Shown: positions 1 through 5,873 of the stretch, in pieces | How the letters are laid out: each line of letters opens with the position of its first letter | How positions within the stretch are numbered: position 1 is the first letter of the stretch | Source of the DNA: Bacillota bacterium | GTDB lineage: Bacteria > Bacillota > Dethiobacteria > Dethiobacterales > Dethiobacteraceae | Assembly: GCA_012800215.1 (NCBI GenBank) | Contig: JAAZJT010000126.1 | Location: forward strand, 1-7,560 | Reading direction: 5' to 3' | Length of the DNA stretch: 7,560 bases | The notes under the pieces: generated by a model | The model's database searches: none | What the model was told of the DNA's origin: nothing | The model's input: the letters and a program-made list of their open reading frames with translations, nothing else | Program-made: the position numbers and the translations under genes

Positions 1-77
1 ATGAGTTCGATAACGCGAAGTTAACTCGTAATATAATAGAACTTTACGAACAGATTTTAGCAGCTCAAAGGAAATAA
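1..77 (+). CDS. 3' end of an unidentified gene, possibly a glycosyltransferase (partial)
   Basis: An open frame enters from the left edge (first whole codon at position 3) and ends at TAA 75-77, giving 24 residues that start EFDNAKLTRN and end LAAQRK. The peptide is amphipathic, with a Phe-Asp-Asn element followed by a helix of the type ...NIIELYEQIL..., which resembles the C-terminal helix of many family-4 glycosyltransferases. That match is from memory of the family's look and is weak. The stop codon lies inside the stem of a strong rho-independent hairpin, which supports a real gene end. The gene converges on the zinc operon. Too little is present to assign a function. Confidence 0.5.
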   Translation, partial: EFDNAKLTRNIIELYEQILAAQRK

Positions 78-107
78 TCCGGCTCCCTCAGGGAGCCGGA
101 TTATTTC
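71..107. terminator. Long rho-independent terminator between convergent genes
   Basis: A 17 bp perfect stem (71-87 pairs with 91-107) closes a 3-base loop, TCA. The GC-rich core GGCTCCC/GGGAGCC is flanked by an A/T-rich base (AAATAATCC/GGATTATTT), so the T-rich side needed for release is built into the stem on either strand. It ends the plus-strand gene (whose TAA is in the left arm) and lies about 84 bases beyond the zur stop, so it probably also ends the zinc operon transcript. Confidence 0.88.
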
Positions 108-190
108 TTAATCACAGGACGCTTACTACTATAAGCTCTAAATGCTTAACAAGAAGGGGCCAGGCAAACGCCATGGGACAAACTTACTCG
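108..190. other. Short intergenic stretch after zur, no gene seen
   Basis: These 83 bases would be the 3' untranslated end of the zinc operon transcript. I see no convincing reading frame, tRNA or conserved RNA element. The only structure is a minor AAGC/GCTT repeat at about 133-148, too weak to call. Confidence 0.5.
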
Positions 191-631
191 CTAAGCATGC
201 GAATTCGTTTTTTTATTGCGGCAATCATCACAACGACCATATAATTCTAAATTATGCCCTAAAATATCAAAACCGGTTGCATCATCAGCATCTTTAAGAT
301 ATGCCTGCATAGCAGGGCAGGAGGAAATACAAACGATTTTTTCGCAATCTACACAAACTAAATGATGGTGGTGTTCCTCCTGCACAAGCTCGTATACTGC
401 ACCGGATTGTAATGAAATTTGCTGAACAATACCTATTGCTGTTAATAACCTTAAGTTGCGATAAACTGTATCCAGACTAACAGACAGATTTCTCTCCTTT
501 AACTGTCGGAATATTTCCTGCGCAGTAAGGCGAGTTTTACCTTGCAGCAGTACGTCCATAATCTGTTGACGCTGTTGTGTCAGCTTATAACCCTTTGCTT
601 TTAAATGAGCTAAAAGTTTAGTTTCCGGCAT
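191..631 (-). CDS. zur: Zinc-responsive Fur-family repressor Zur
   Basis: This 146-residue cytoplasmic DNA-binding regulator is the usual length for the Fur family. The N-terminal winged helix spans about residues 6-83, with the recognition-helix motif DTVYRNL at 54-60. The dimerisation/metal half follows, with HHHH at 87-90 and two CxxC pairs (Cys93/96 and Cys134/137) forming the structural zinc site. The order HHHH, CxxC, SCP (104-106) and GHNLELYGxCxxC is that of Bacillus-type Zur. The Fur/PerR ligand His before the TA(Q/D)(E/D)I helix is Arg34 here, which argues against PerR or iron Fur. ATG 631 was chosen because the family begins close to it; its ribosome site (GGAAG, 8-base spacing) is weak. 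An upstream ATG at 658 would add nine residues. The start overlaps the znuB stop by 14 bases, so translation is probably coupled. Being last in the znu operon supports a zinc role and implies self-control. Family certain, Zur subtype very likely. Confidence 0.92.
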   Translation of the reverse strand: MPETKLLAHLKAKGYKLTQQRQQIMDVLLQGKTRLTAQEIFRQLKERNLSVSLDTVYRNLRLLTAIGIVQQISLQSGAVYELVQEEHHHHLVCVDCEKIVCISSCPAMQAYLKDADDATGFDILGHNLELYGRCDDCRNKKTNSHA

Positions 632-1442
632 GATGTTTTCTTCCACTCCCCCTGCCATAAATAATACTCAGCACAAAAATAACCAGGGCGCACATCACAA
701 TGCTGCCGCCGGGAGCTAAGTCAGCGTAATAGGCCACTACAAGCCCAGAAAATACTGAAACCAAAGCAATTAGGTAAGACCAAAATACAGTAGATCGAAA
801 ACTTTTTCCCACCTGCAGCGCCGCTGCTACAGGTACAGTTAATAATGAAGAAACCAAAAGAGCTCCTACCACGCGCATGGTCACGGCTATGGTGAGAGAT
901 GTTGCCAACACAAACAACATATTCACCAAATCAACCCTTATTCCTGCTGCTCTGGCACCGGCTTCATCAAAAGCAATATAAAAGAGTTCTTTCTGCAAAA
1001 CAAAAACTGTAAGTAATACAAATGATCCTACCACGGCAATTAAATAGAGGTCCTGTGCTGAAATGGCAATTACGCTGCCGAATAAGTAAGAAAACAAATC
1101 AGTATTTAATGCCCGGGATAAACTTATGAGAATTACCGCCAAGCTAATGCCGGCAGAAATTATAATAGCAATTGCCAGGTCACTAAAAAATCGATATGTT
1201 CGCCGCAGTGCCTCCAGCGTAGCAGCTGCTGCCAGTGATAAAGCTAAAGCAGCTGCCAAAGGGTAAGTGCCCGTAAAAATGCCCAGAGCAACACCAGCCA
1301 ATGATACATGAGAAAACATATTCCCCACCATAGATAATCTGCGTAAAACTAAATAGATACCAATAGTAGGGCAAAGAAGTGCTACTATTGCGCCGGCAAG
1401 AAACGCGCGCTGCATAAATGCATAGTGTAAAAAATCAAACAT
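618..1442 (-). CDS. znuB: Zinc ABC transporter, membrane permease ZnuB
   Basis: This is an integral membrane permease of the ABC-3 (ZnuB/TroC/AdcB) family. It forms the channel through which Zn2+ delivered by ZnuA crosses the membrane, driven by ZnuC. The 274 residues are almost continuous hydrophobic segments, about eight, beginning with the segment around FLAGAIVALLCPTIGIYLVL. Family landmarks are LRRLSMVGNMFSHVSLAGVALG near the N-terminus, ELFYIAFDEAGARAAGI in the loop expected to contact the ATPase, and VGALLVSSLLTVPVAAA. ATG 1442 is preceded by a perfect AGGAGG (1451-1456) at 8 bases. The in-frame GTG at 1451 overlaps that site and is rejected. The AGGAGG directly abuts the znuC stop. 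The C-terminus overlaps zur. Metal specificity is inferred from ZnuA and Zur, since permeases of this family for Zn and Mn look alike. Confidence 0.95.
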   Translation of the reverse strand: MFDFLHYAFMQRAFLAGAIVALLCPTIGIYLVLRRLSMVGNMFSHVSLAGVALGIFTGTYPLAAALALSLAAAATLEALRRTYRFFSDLAIAIIISAGISLAVILISLSRALNTDLFSYLFGSVIAISAQDLYLIAVVGSFVLLTVFVLQKELFYIAFDEAGARAAGIRVDLVNMLFVLATSLTIAVTMRVVGALLVSSLLTVPVAAALQVGKSFRSTVFWSYLIALVSVFSGLVVAYYADLAPGGSIVMCALVIFVLSIIYGRGSGRKHHAGN

Positions 1443-1450
1443 GAACAGCA

Positions 1451-1456
1451 CCTCCT
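1451..1456 (-). promoter_or_regulatory. Ribosome binding site that fixes the znuB start
   Basis: The minus strand reads AGGAGG here, 8 bases before ATG 1442. It overlaps the in-frame GTG at 1449-1451, ruling that codon out as a start, and sits directly after the znuC stop codon (1457-1459). Confidence 0.85.
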
Positions 1457-2194
1457 TTAGCGGGCATGAGCTGTAGGTCTATATAACTGCTCAAATGTAT
1501 GGTCAGACCAAAATTCTAATGGTGTTCCGTAGAAATGAAGCCTTTTATTAATGTAAGCCAGCTTACTAACATAGTTACTTATGGCGCTTAGATCATGGCT
1601 CACCATTAGCAGTGTTAATCCCGTCTCTTCACGCAAAGAAGACAATAAATGATAGAAGCTTTGCTGTGCCTGTACATCAATACCGACAGTAGGCTCATCA
1701 AGTATTAATAGTTCGGGGTTAGCAACCAAAGCACGGGCAATAAAAACGCGTTGCTGTTGGCCGCCTGAAAGTTCCCCTATCAGGCATTTACTTAAATGAC
1801 CTATACCTACTTGCTGCAATGTTTGCTGTACCAGTGCTCGCCCTGTCCTACCCGGCCACCTTAAACAACGCAAAGTAGCAGTTAAGCCGGATAAGACTAT
1901 TTCCTCCACTGTTGCGGGGAAATTATGATTAAATGATGTTGCATTCTGAGCAACATAACCAATACGAATATAATTCCTAACATCTTTTCGTTCGCTGCCA
2001 AAAAGCCGAACAAGCCCCTGGGTCGGCTGCAGTAAACCAACAATTATTTTAAGCAGTGTGCTTTTGCCCGAACCATTAGGACCTATCAGACCGACAAAGT
2101 CACCGGGCATCACAGTAAGATTAATATCGTCTAGTATTAATTGTTGGCCATACAAAAAGTGGATATGTTCCAGCTGTATAATGGGCTGTTGCAT
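1457..2194 (-). CDS. znuC: Zinc ABC transporter, ATP-binding protein ZnuC
   Basis: This 245-residue cytoplasmic ATPase binds ZnuB and hydrolyses ATP to drive zinc import. All nucleotide-binding elements are present and intact: Walker A GPNGSGKST (38-46), Q-loop Gln83, signature LSGGQQQR (142-149), Walker B LLILDE (162-167), D-loop GID (171-173) and switch His200 in MVSHD. The length is normal for the family. ATG 2194 has the ribosome site AAGGAGAT (2201-2208), which overlaps the znuA stop codon, so the two genes are tightly packed with a 12-base gap. ZnuA/MntB-type ATPases are hard to tell apart for metal; the zinc assignment follows from the neighbours znuA and zur. The call as ATPase of this transporter is firm. 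Confidence 0.95.
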   Translation of the reverse strand: MQQPIIQLEHIHFLYGQQLILDDINLTVMPGDFVGLIGPNGSGKSTLLKIIVGLLQPTQGLVRLFGSERKDVRNYIRIGYVAQNATSFNHNFPATVEEIVLSGLTATLRCLRWPGRTGRALVQQTLQQVGIGHLSKCLIGELSGGQQQRVFIARALVANPELLILDEPTVGIDVQAQQSFYHLLSSLREETGLTLLMVSHDLSAISNYVSKLAYINKRLHFYGTPLEFWSDHTFEQLYRPTAHAR

Positions 2195-2206
2195 CTTAAA
2201 ATCTCC

Positions 2207-3130
2207 TTATTCCTGGAATGCTTTAGTCAGCAGCTCCATATTTTTGTGCATCAGGGAAAAGTAATCCTCTCCTGCCACTTCTTCTTCTTGTGTTAAAGAA
2301 GCAATTGGATTAAGTGTCAAGATAGTAGCGTTAACATCTGCCGCCAGTGACTGCGACAGGCGTCCCTCATCAAAAGGATCCTGAAAAATATAACGAATAT
2401 TATGCTCGCGAATAAAATCTACTAATTCCGCCATTTGCGCAGCACTGGGCTCTGCTTGCGGCTTTAGGCCGCTAATAGACATTTGCTTTAACTTATAACG
2501 CTCGGCCAAATAATTAAAAGCCAGGTGAGTTACTACAAATTCCCTCCGCTTTGTACTCTGTAAACTTTCCAGAAAATAACGATCAAGCTCCTCTATCTTT
2601 TGGGTAAAGGCAGCCAGATTATTTAGGTAATCATCCTTATTTTGGGGATCCAGTTCAATTAAAGCTGCTGCTATATTTTCGGCCTGCAGCAGTGCATAAT
2701 GGGGATCCAGCCAGATATGGGGATCAGGAATTTTTAAACGTGTTTCCTCAACATGTTGGTGCCCATGGTTTTGATAAAGGGGGGTGATACCGGTTGAAGT
2801 ATTAACTATCGATACATCCGCAGCAATAGTGTCCTGTAATTTGGGCAGCCAGGGTTCCATCCCCAGGCCATTAACAACCAGCAAATCTGCTTCCAGCAAA
2901 GAAGCTACCGTCTGGGGTCCCGGTTCCCACTCATGCACATTGGCTCCCGCCGGCACCAGATTTATCACATTTACATGTTCACCGCCTATCTTTTTCGTAA
3001 AATCATAAAGGGGGTAGAAGGAAGCATAGACGGTAAGCCGAGAAGAATTTATTTCTTTCTGCTGCTTACTGCAGCCGGGCAATAAAAAAAACAAGAGTAA
3101 TAATCCCAGTGCGATACTTTTTCGCAACAT
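2207..3130 (-). CDS. znuA: Zinc ABC transporter, substrate-binding lipoprotein ZnuA
   Basis: This 307-residue cluster A-I metal-binding protein is anchored outside the membrane and hands Zn2+ to ZnuB. Residues 1-20 form a lipoprotein signal (LRK, long Leu/Phe core, lipobox LPGC) with Cys20 as the lipidated residue. The expected metal ligands are His66 (in NVHEWEPGP), His138 (in DPHIWLDP) and His202 (in VVTHLAFNYL). The third ligand is His rather than the Glu of Mn-binding PsaA-type proteins, which favours zinc. A short His-rich loop, NHGHQH at 121-126, stands where zinc-specific members carry a longer one. The position where many relatives have a late Asp appears to be Asn274. ATG 3130 has GGAGG at 3136-3140 (5-base spacing); an in-frame TTG at 3142 that would add four residues overlaps this site and is rejected. 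It is the first gene of the operon, behind a promoter with a candidate Zur operator. Confidence 0.95.
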   Translation of the reverse strand: MLRKSIALGLLLLFFLLPGCSKQQKEINSSRLTVYASFYPLYDFTKKIGGEHVNVINLVPAGANVHEWEPGPQTVASLLEADLLVVNGLGMEPWLPKLQDTIAADVSIVNTSTGITPLYQNHGHQHVEETRLKIPDPHIWLDPHYALLQAENIAAALIELDPQNKDDYLNNLAAFTQKIEELDRYFLESLQSTKRREFVVTHLAFNYLAERYKLKQMSISGLKPQAEPSAAQMAELVDFIREHNIRYIFQDPFDEGRLSQSLAADVNATILTLNPIASLTQEEEVAGEDYFSLMHKNMELLTKAFQE

Positions 3131-3151
3131 AGCAGCCTCCAAAGAATTTGT

Positions 3152-3177
3152 TTTAAATAATAATATTCTTATTTAAA
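3152..3177. promoter_or_regulatory. Candidate Zur operator at the znuA start site
   Basis: This 26 bp palindrome is interrupted by a single mismatched pair (3161/3168). The outer arms are TTTAAATAA (3152-3160) and TTATTTAAA (3169-3177) and the centre is AATATT (3162-3167). It begins 4 bases downstream of the -10 box and covers the expected transcription start (about 3175), so a bound protein would block initiation. Zur at the end of the same operon is the obvious candidate. It is A/T-only except for one base and lacks the CG steps I recall in the Bacillus Zur box, so the identity of the binder is inference. Confidence 0.65.
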
Positions 3178-3181
3178 TTTT

Positions 3182-3211
3182 ATTATACCCCAAAAAAAGG
3201 TAAATACACAA
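3182..3211 (-). promoter_or_regulatory. Promoter of the znuACB-zur operon
   Basis: The minus strand has a perfect -10 TATAAT (3182-3187). The -35 is weak: TTGTGT (3206-3211) at 18 bp, or TGTGTA (3205-3210) at 17 bp. The promoter lies directly after the terminator of the upstream operon and overlooks the palindrome at 3152-3177. The start would be near 3175, giving a leader of about 45 bases before znuA. Confidence 0.7.
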
Positions 3212-3212
3212 C

Positions 3213-3240
3213 AAAAAACGCACCCATTGGTGCGTTTTTT
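3213..3240 (-). terminator. Rho-independent terminator of the marR-MATE-DUF218 operon
   Basis: A 12 bp perfect stem (AAAAAACGCACC 3213-3224 pairs with GGTGCGTTTTTT 3229-3240) has a 4-base loop. On the minus strand it is a stem with a run of six T, beginning 5 bases after the stop codon of the DUF218 gene. It isolates that operon from the zinc operon promoter immediately downstream. The A-run/T-run symmetry could let it work on both strands. Confidence 0.88.
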
Positions 3241-3245
3241 GGCAA

Positions 3246-3884
3246 TTACACATCTACGAGCAGCTGCAAACTAAAGACAGCTTCTATTTTTTTTGCCACC
3301 AGATAGTGCAGAAAAGCAAGACATTCCCGCAGAGTATATTTTAACTGCAAAAACTTACCGTAATAGCTACTTTCTGCTGCTACAGGAGCACGTAAGACTT
3401 TTATTCCTAAATCCTGCGCCAATGCTGAAGCCCGCCGCATGTGATAGCCATCTGTTACCAGCAGCGCAGTTTGCCAGCCTTTTTGCCGCATAATATCAGC
3501 AGCAAAAGTGAGATTCTCGCGAGTGTTGGTAGACTTATCCTCTAATAAGATTTGCGACTGGGGCACATCCCAGGCAACAGCCAGTGCTGACATTGCCTCT
3601 GCTTCTGTAGGTGGATATAAGCCCATTCCACCTGCAACTATCATGTAAGGAGCTCTTCCTGCATGGTAAAGCTGGCGCGCATGCCATACACGCGCCTGTA
3701 AAGCGGGGCTAGGACCATTAGGCCATACCGCAGCACCAAGAACAATAATAACATCTGCCTGCCCGGAATCACTTATCTGCCCAAAACGGTCAATATGTGC
3801 ATACAAAGCACTAAACAAAGTTATTATTAGTAAGAAAAGCACACTCACAGCAATTTTAATGCGCCTTTTATTTATTTGCAGCAT
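3246..3884 (-). CDS. Membrane-anchored DUF218 protein (SanA/YdcF/ElyC-like)
   Basis: This 212-residue protein starts with a basic stretch (NKRRIK) and one hydrophobic segment at about 11-29, so it is probably a signal-anchored protein with its domain outside the cytoplasm. The DUF218 domain runs about 44-185: DVIIVLGAAV (44-53), GPSPALQAR (57-65), VAGG (83-86), a TEAEAM helix (93-98), EDKSTNTREN (115-124) and VTDGYHMRRA (143-152). Relatives such as SanA and ElyC are linked to envelope integrity and vancomycin exclusion in enterobacteria; the biochemical role is not settled. ATG 3884 was chosen because GGAG lies 9 bases before it; ATGs at 3893 and 3899 lack a site at proper spacing. It lies 37 bases downstream of the MATE pump gene with no promoter seen between, and it ends at a terminator, so it is the last gene of that operon. 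Family call good, function unknown. Confidence 0.85.
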   Translation of the reverse strand: MLQINKRRIKIAVSVLFLLIITLFSALYAHIDRFGQISDSGQADVIIVLGAAVWPNGPSPALQARVWHARQLYHAGRAPYMIVAGGMGLYPPTEAEAMSALAVAWDVPQSQILLEDKSTNTRENLTFAADIMRQKGWQTALLVTDGYHMRRASALAQDLGIKVLRAPVAAESSYYGKFLQLKYTLRECLAFLHYLVAKKIEAVFSLQLLVDV

Positions 3885-3921
3885 GCTTTTCATCTCCATC
3901 TGCTAAAAAACAATTATCCTG

Positions 3922-5313
3922 TTACTGCTCATCGTGCTGAGGCAAAAGACTCTCTGTTTTTTTAAATAAAGGAATGCCATACTTCTTAAACTCTCGCCCT
4001 ACCATGAAAACTGTAATGGAAAATGCGAGCAAATCAGAAACAGGAGCAGCCAGCCAGATACCATTTAAATCGAAAATTGAAGGTAGTAACAGTACTAGAG
4101 GCATATATAAAATTAAACGCCGCAGCAATGAAAGAAAGAGGGCAGGAACACCATTGCCCGTGGCCTGGAAAAACGTGGTCGATATGGCTTGAATGCCCAT
4201 TAAGGGGTACATAACAACTACAATGCGTACTGCCTTTGCGCCAATGGCCAATAATTCAGGATCCGAATTGAAAATGGATAAGAAAAAGCGTGGAGCAACA
4301 AAATAGGATATCCCGGCTATAGTTGTAAAGCAAGCGCCAACGGCACATGCTTTCAGCATAGCTTCCCGAATACGATCATATTTACCGGCACCAAAATTAT
4401 AGCCGATAATGGGAACTAACCCCTGTGAAATCCCACGTGCAGGCATAATGGCAAACATTTGCAGCCTTTGCGTCAGTCCCCGCACAGCAATGGGCACATA
4501 ACCGTACGTGCCGAGCACACGGTTAGCAACAATAATGGAAGTGTCATTAGCTATATGCATTAGCATTGAAGGTAACCCAACGCGGTAGATTTCTTTAATT
4601 ATCCGGAAAGAGGGGGTAAAATGTTTCAGACTGATGCGAAGTATACCTTTTTTCCTTAATAAGTACTGCAGTTCTATAGCTACTCCCACCACTTTAGCTA
4701 TCACAGTGGCTAGCGCAGCACCGCCTACCCCCATGTTAAAGTTATAAATCAGCACGGGATCAAGTATAATGTTAGTTACTGCCGAAGCAATCATAGCAAT
4801 CATCGGTATAATGGCATTGCCTTGAGCCCGGATAATATTATTCATTACCCACATTAAATACAGCATTACGGCCCCGTCAATTATGACTACCATATAACTT
4901 TGGGCCAAATCAATAATTTCCTCCGTAGCACCGAAAAAAACCAGCATTTCATCTAAATACAACCTGCCAATTAGTGTTGACAGTAACCCTAAAAAGAGAG
5001 CCACCACCAAAACCTGGCCTCCGGCTGTATTGGCATCCTCATCTTTTTTTGCTCCAAGCGAACGGGAAATAAGAGATGCAGCGCCAACACCTGTACCAAT
5101 TCCAATCGCCCCCATGACCATTTGCATAGGTAAAGCAATAGACAATGCGGCGATGGCATCACTGCCCAAGCCTCCCACAAAGATAGTATCAATAATATTA
5201 TAAGATGCATTGACAGCGGAAGCTATGGTTGCCGGTAAAGAAAAACGCCATAATAATTTACCAATACTTTCCTCCCCTAATCTTACTGCTTCATTCCGTT
5301 CTGTTTTTTCCAT
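3922..5313 (-). CDS. MATE-family multidrug/sodium antiporter
   Basis: This 463-residue cytoplasmic-membrane efflux pump is of the usual length and has the expected twelve hydrophobic segments in two homologous halves. The first half contains the substrate-gate region FSLPATIASAVNASYNIIDT and the loop GTGVGAASLISRSLGAKK. The second repeats the pattern with VGLPSMLMHIAND and GLVPIIGYNFGAGKYDRI. MATE proteins export cationic drugs, dyes or metabolites using a Na+ or H+ gradient; the substrate cannot be read from sequence. Overall style is nearest the MepA/NorM-like bacterial branch. ATG 5313 has AAAGGA at 8 bases. The start lies inside the end of the upstream marR-type gene (23-base overlap), so the two are translated together, and the pump is probably controlled by that regulator, as in Staphylococcus mepR-mepA. 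Family certain; substrate unknown. Confidence 0.93.
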   Translation of the reverse strand: MEKTERNEAVRLGEESIGKLLWRFSLPATIASAVNASYNIIDTIFVGGLGSDAIAALSIALPMQMVMGAIGIGTGVGAASLISRSLGAKKDEDANTAGGQVLVVALFLGLLSTLIGRLYLDEMLVFFGATEEIIDLAQSYMVVIIDGAVMLYLMWVMNNIIRAQGNAIIPMIAMIASAVTNIILDPVLIYNFNMGVGGAALATVIAKVVGVAIELQYLLRKKGILRISLKHFTPSFRIIKEIYRVGLPSMLMHIANDTSIIVANRVLGTYGYVPIAVRGLTQRLQMFAIMPARGISQGLVPIIGYNFGAGKYDRIREAMLKACAVGACFTTIAGISYFVAPRFFLSIFNSDPELLAIGAKAVRIVVVMYPLMGIQAISTTFFQATGNGVPALFLSLLRRLILYMPLVLLLPSIFDLNGIWLAAPVSDLLAFSITVFMVGREFKKYGIPLFKKTESLLPQHDEQ

Positions 5314-5749
5314 TCCCCAAATCCTTTCTTTGCATAAACCTTAATATTAACTCTAAACCAGCCAAGATAACTTGCCTTTCTTCAGCTGTGGCCTGCTGCA
5401 GATTTACTAGCAAAAGAGGCTTATAAGCTAAAGGAACATTCCTAATAACTTTTTCTCCCTCTGCAGTAAGAAAGAGCAGCTTTCTACGTCTATCCGCTGG
5501 ATCAATTTCCATTTTGATTAATTTTTTGGACAACAGGCGATCAACATATCCCTGAGCCGTTGTAATATGTATTCCCACAATTTCGCTAAGGTGAGAAACA
5601 CAGATGCCTGGCTCCTGGTTAACTATACGTAAGATGTTAACCTGTGCACCTGTAACGTCCCAACCTCCGGTACGCAGTGTTTTATGATACTCTTTCTTTT
5701 CATTATCATATTTTCGCAGTAAATTTAATATTTTTGCAATATCATTCAT
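5291..5749 (-). CDS. MarR-family transcriptional regulator
   Basis: This 152-residue cytoplasmic winged-helix regulator has the typical MarR length and layout: an N-terminal dimerisation helix, the helix-turn-helix at about 51-80 (CVSHLSEIVGIHITTAQGYV), a wing with the family signature DPADRRRKLLFLT (about 83-95), and C-terminal helices for dimer contact. MarR proteins usually repress their own operon until a small ligand, often a pump substrate, releases them. ATG 5749 has GAGG (5756-5759) at 6 bases; an in-frame TTG at 5761 overlaps that site and is rejected. The gene heads an operon with the MATE pump, which it overlaps by 23 bases. A sigma-A promoter and an inverted repeat lie just upstream, the layout expected for self-repression. 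Two cysteines are within reach of redox sensing only speculatively. Ligand unknown. Confidence 0.92.
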   Translation of the reverse strand: MNDIAKILNLLRKYDNEKKEYHKTLRTGGWDVTGAQVNILRIVNQEPGICVSHLSEIVGIHITTAQGYVDRLLSKKLIKMEIDPADRRRKLLFLTAEGEKVIRNVPLAYKPLLLVNLQQATAEERQVILAGLELILRFMQRKDLGNGKNRTE

Positions 5750-5763
5750 AGTTAACCTCAAAT

Positions 5764-5781
5764 TAATAGGTATGCCTACTA
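5764..5781. promoter_or_regulatory. Candidate MarR operator before the efflux operon
   Basis: An 18 bp imperfect inverted repeat, with arms TAATAGG (5764-5770) and CCTACTA (5775-5781) around TATG, has six of seven arm pairs matched. It lies between the -10 box and the ribosome site of the MarR gene and covers the expected transcription start. Size and position fit a MarR dimer site; binding by this protein is inference. Confidence 0.5.
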
Positions 5782-5788
5782 TTTATCA

Positions 5789-5817
5789 ATTATACTTTGG
5801 AAACCGCTTTTTGTCTA
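5789..5817 (-). promoter_or_regulatory. Promoter of the marR-MATE-DUF218 operon
   Basis: The minus strand carries -35 TAGACA (5812-5817, five of six consensus bases), a 17 bp spacer and a perfect -10 TATAAT (5789-5794). It lies in the 124-base gap between coaX and the MarR gene. The rest of the gap shows no gene and no clear terminator for coaX. Confidence 0.82.
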
Positions 5818-5873
5818 GCTGAAAAGCCTTGGGAAAACACTTGATAAGCGGCAGCAAGACTCGTCTGCAACAT

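Noticed and set aside
121..643. Iron Fur or peroxide sensor PerR identity for the first regulator
   Set aside because: The His of the Fur/PerR sensing site before the TAQEI helix is Arg, the HHHH-CxxC-SCP pattern is that of Zur, and the gene ends a zinc uptake operon.
1183..1374. Open frame on the minus strand within znuB
   Set aside because: It is an alternative frame of the conserved permease gene, and the translation has no recognisable features.
3974..4214. Two overlapping plus-strand open frames opposite the MATE gene
   Set aside because: They are antisense to conserved transmembrane coding sequence, with basic low-complexity translations and no start signals.
4989..5210. 73-residue minus-strand frame inside the MATE gene
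   Set aside because: It is a frame-shifted reading of the pump's hydrophobic N-terminal half; the real frame is intact throughout.
5820..5873. Possible coaX terminator (GCC/GGC and CTTG/CAAG pairings)
   Set aside because: The arms are 3-4 bases long, the loops are long or shared, and no T-run follows.
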